Shown piece after piece: positions 21,501 to 23,005 of a DNA stretch of 23,005 nt; within the stretch, counting starts at the first letter, position 1; the number at the start of each line of letters is the position of its first letter. The position numbers were made by a program, and so were the translations under genes. Origin of the DNA: Proteromonas lacertae (Eukaryota; Sar; Bigyra; Opalinata; Proteromonadidae). Where the stretch lies: NCBI GenBank assembly GCA_002245135.1, contig NGBS01000982.1, positions 1-23,005 of the forward strand. Direction: 5' to 3'. Under the pieces are notes generated by a model. That model was not told the DNA's origin. It did not search any database and was given only the letters and a program-made list of their open reading frames with translations.

Positions 21501-22046
21501 ATGATGAAAATGATAATGATGATGATGATGAAGATTATTCAATAATGAACAAACTATTAAGTGAAATAATGATGAAAGAAGATAAGAAGAAGAAAAAAGT
21601 CAATACAAACCATTAAACAATCATTAACTCAACAATTTAATAGGGAATGTGAGAAGATTATAAATATGCTTAATATGAAAGCTGAAAAGTATATAATTTT
21701 AATTATTTATTTATTTATTAGTTTAAATTCTTATGAAGGACAATATCAAGAGGTTATGAAAAACATGAAGAAAATAATGAATGAAGTAAACGAAGTAAAG
21801 AATAAGTATAAAAAAGAGTTGAAATTAAAGATGAAAGCTGTATCAAATGTTGCTTATGAGTATGAGGCAATTACTGAGAGTTATAAAAAACAATTAGAGG
21901 AGTTGAACGAATTGAAATTAACTTCAAGTGAAAAAGTTAAGAGATTATCTGAAGATTTCAAGAAACAATATATCAATAAGACTAAACAGATTAAGACAAA
22001 GAAAGCTAAATTTGAGAAGTTATACAGTTTACTTGAGATGACTTGA
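18591..22046 (+). CDS. SYCP2/Red1-like meiotic chromosome axis protein, about 14 introns
   Basis: SYCP2 (Red1 in yeast, ASY3 in plants) forms the filamentous axis of meiotic chromosomes. Well-supported introns: 18852-18885, 18964-18991, 19103-19131, 19265-19290, 19407-19439, 19520-19555, 19879-19911, 20480-20515, 20582-20613, 20817-20848, 21231-21261, 21689-21721. Less certain: 20692-20720 and 20900-20948 (or a shorter intron to 20928). Spliced, residues 1-255 are helical, ending LKKIEPSSFREESRILLNRVN, which parallels human SYCP2 FKRIKDSEFETDCRIFLNLVN at the same place. Residues about 260-390 match the Spt16M/PH-like domain: GTVNWLDLGKDSVTCFVYDD, NRVECIERANSLRITVKN, CVRFEFPDKEIFSKVKTVL. Then comes a long charged Ser/Asn/Lys/Asp linker with SPKR-type sites, and a C-terminal coiled coil from NRECEKIINMLNMKAEK onward. 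A frame break near 21590 (A6 run) remains unexplained. The end may extend to 22108 (EEEEEDIEEYISV). The yeast HORMA-binding closure motif was not located. Confidence 0.8.
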
Positions 22047-22264
22047 CTTTGAAAGCCAATTCTGATGAGGAAGAAGAAGAAGATATTGAAGAATATATAT
22101 CTGTATAAGAATACTTTTTTTTCTTTTTTATATGATTACTTTTAAGATTATATATTTAATAATTGTGTGTTTTGGTTTAAAGGAAAAATAGTGGTTTAGA
22201 ATAAAGAGTTTTTAATTTCTTTTATATCCTTACAAAAACAAAAAACAAATTATACACATAATAT
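22047..22264. other. Convergent 3' intergenic region
   Basis: This lies between the tail-to-tail SYCP2-like and TFIIIC genes. It holds the possible alternative C-terminus of the SYCP2-like frame (acidic, to a TAA at 22106-22108), then T- and A-rich 3' flanks. Confidence 0.5.
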
Positions 22265-23005
22265 TTATAATGTCAAGTATTTCTTTCTATAATACCTAAT
22301 TAAATTCGTCTCATCATTATTATGTTTCAATATTAAACACAAATTATAAGCAGCATATCTATGAATTCCAATTCTATTACAATATTCTATTATTTTTGGA
22401 TCATTTGCTTCTACTATCTTATCATATACATACAACAACGATTTATAATGATGAATAGCCCAAGTAAATCGATGTAATTGATGATATAACCTTCCTAAAT
22501 TATAAATATATTTCTAATTCTTTCACAACTAATGGTATATAATAACTATTATTTGTATTACTCTTTTCATATTGATTATCTGATTTGTATATTTCATTAC
22601 TATTGATCAATTCATATGGAAATCTTAACTTTGAGTATTTTGTTATAAACAGAATAGCTTTGAGTATAATCTCATTCCTATCAATTATTTTTCGATGGTT
22701 AACTAATGCTAAAAAGTAATTCCAATATGTAAACTCAATATAGGATCTAATGGTTTTAATCTATAAGCAGTAAAGAATTCACCTAAAGCATTATCTCTAT
22801 TGATCAAATTGATAGACAAACCAGCAACAAATGTAATAATATTTATACTATTATAATACAATATAATGATTTTATATACTTTAATGGAAATGAATTTAAT
22901 AATCTTACCATATATTTTGGATCTTGTCTTAAACGACTAAATATGAATCTAAACAAAGACCAAAATCCATAACTATCTTTATTACGTGGTAAAATATCTC
23001 TCATT
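22265..23005 (-). CDS. TFIIIC subunit TFC4/GTF3C3 (TPR protein), C-terminal part
   Basis: TFC4/GTF3C3 is the TPR subunit of TFIIIC that recruits TFIIIB to RNA polymerase III genes such as tRNA genes. Only the C-terminal 240 or so residues are in the window; the 5' part lies beyond 23005. Diagnostic stretches are NALGEFFTAYRLKPLDPILS followed by LHIGITFLALVNHRK, which match the human region of pattern ALGxYxxAFRxxPxxPLxSFCIGLTF. Near the end, YNLGRLYHQLHRFTWAIHHY and RYAAYNLCLIL match YNLGRxFHQLGLxxLAIxYY and xxAYNLSLIY. One 32-nt intron (22848-22879, GTATAT...TAG) was found. Two frame breaks are not explained by introns. One is in the A5 run at 22711-22715, where one extra base restores GITFLALVNH. 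The other is near 22507-22516, where two extra bases or one fewer are needed. It is convergent with the SYCP2-like gene. Confidence 0.85.

Noticed and set aside
1-23005. Ciliate-type genetic code, suggested by the tiny introns
   Set aside because: TAA and TGA both terminate the well-supported genes, and long conserved frames contain no internal TAA, TAG or TGA apart from those in introns or at frame breaks.
1-23005. tRNA, rRNA or CRISPR loci
   Set aside because: No cloverleaf with a GGTTCRANYCC-type T-arm, no rRNA core sequence and no regularly spaced short repeats were seen on either strand.

Overview
This is AT-rich nuclear DNA from a protist-like eukaryote. Genes are dense on both strands, and nearly all carry spliceosomal introns of only about 25 to 50 nt, usually GTAT...TAG. 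TAA and TGA both end genes, and I see no sign of a reassigned stop codon. The lineage cannot be fixed from this window.

Layout. 1-5713 (-): a giant secreted or surface protein built of putative-Ig (He_PIG-like) repeats, running off the left edge. 6322-8332 (-): an unrecognised basic, low-complexity protein whose proposed 545-nt intron holds a strikingly G/C-richer island. 8672-9525 (-) and 9698-11082 (+): a divergent ER pair, a PDI with a C-terminal D domain and ribophorin I (OST1) of the oligosaccharyltransferase. 11246-11542 (-): a small three-helix membrane protein visible only after splicing. 11609-14864 (-): a pseudokinase fused to leucine-rich repeats. 15013-15772 and 16085-17146 (-): a tandem pair of pseudokinase/coiled-coil genes. 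17861-18460 (+): a P/Q/N-rich disordered protein. 18591-22046 (+): a gene of about 14 introns encoding a SYCP2-like meiotic chromosome-axis protein. 22265-23005 (-): the C-terminal part of a TFIIIC subunit (TFC4/GTF3C3).

The strongest discovery is the SYCP2-like gene. Spliced by hand, it reads as an ARM-like N-terminus, an Spt16M/PH-like domain, a long charged linker and a C-terminal coiled coil. That is the animal SYCP2 / yeast Red1 layout. An E2F-like TTTGGCGCG site lies just upstream of its ATG.

Several genes, including conserved ones, show frame breaks that no intron explains. Most would be resolved by one missing base, usually in a homopolymer. I read these mainly as consensus errors from long reads rather than pseudogenisation. 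Genes free of such breaks splice to exact multiples of three (1,007 codons for the kinase-LRR gene, 449 for OST1, 336 for the second pseudokinase, 90 for the small membrane protein), which supports the intron models.
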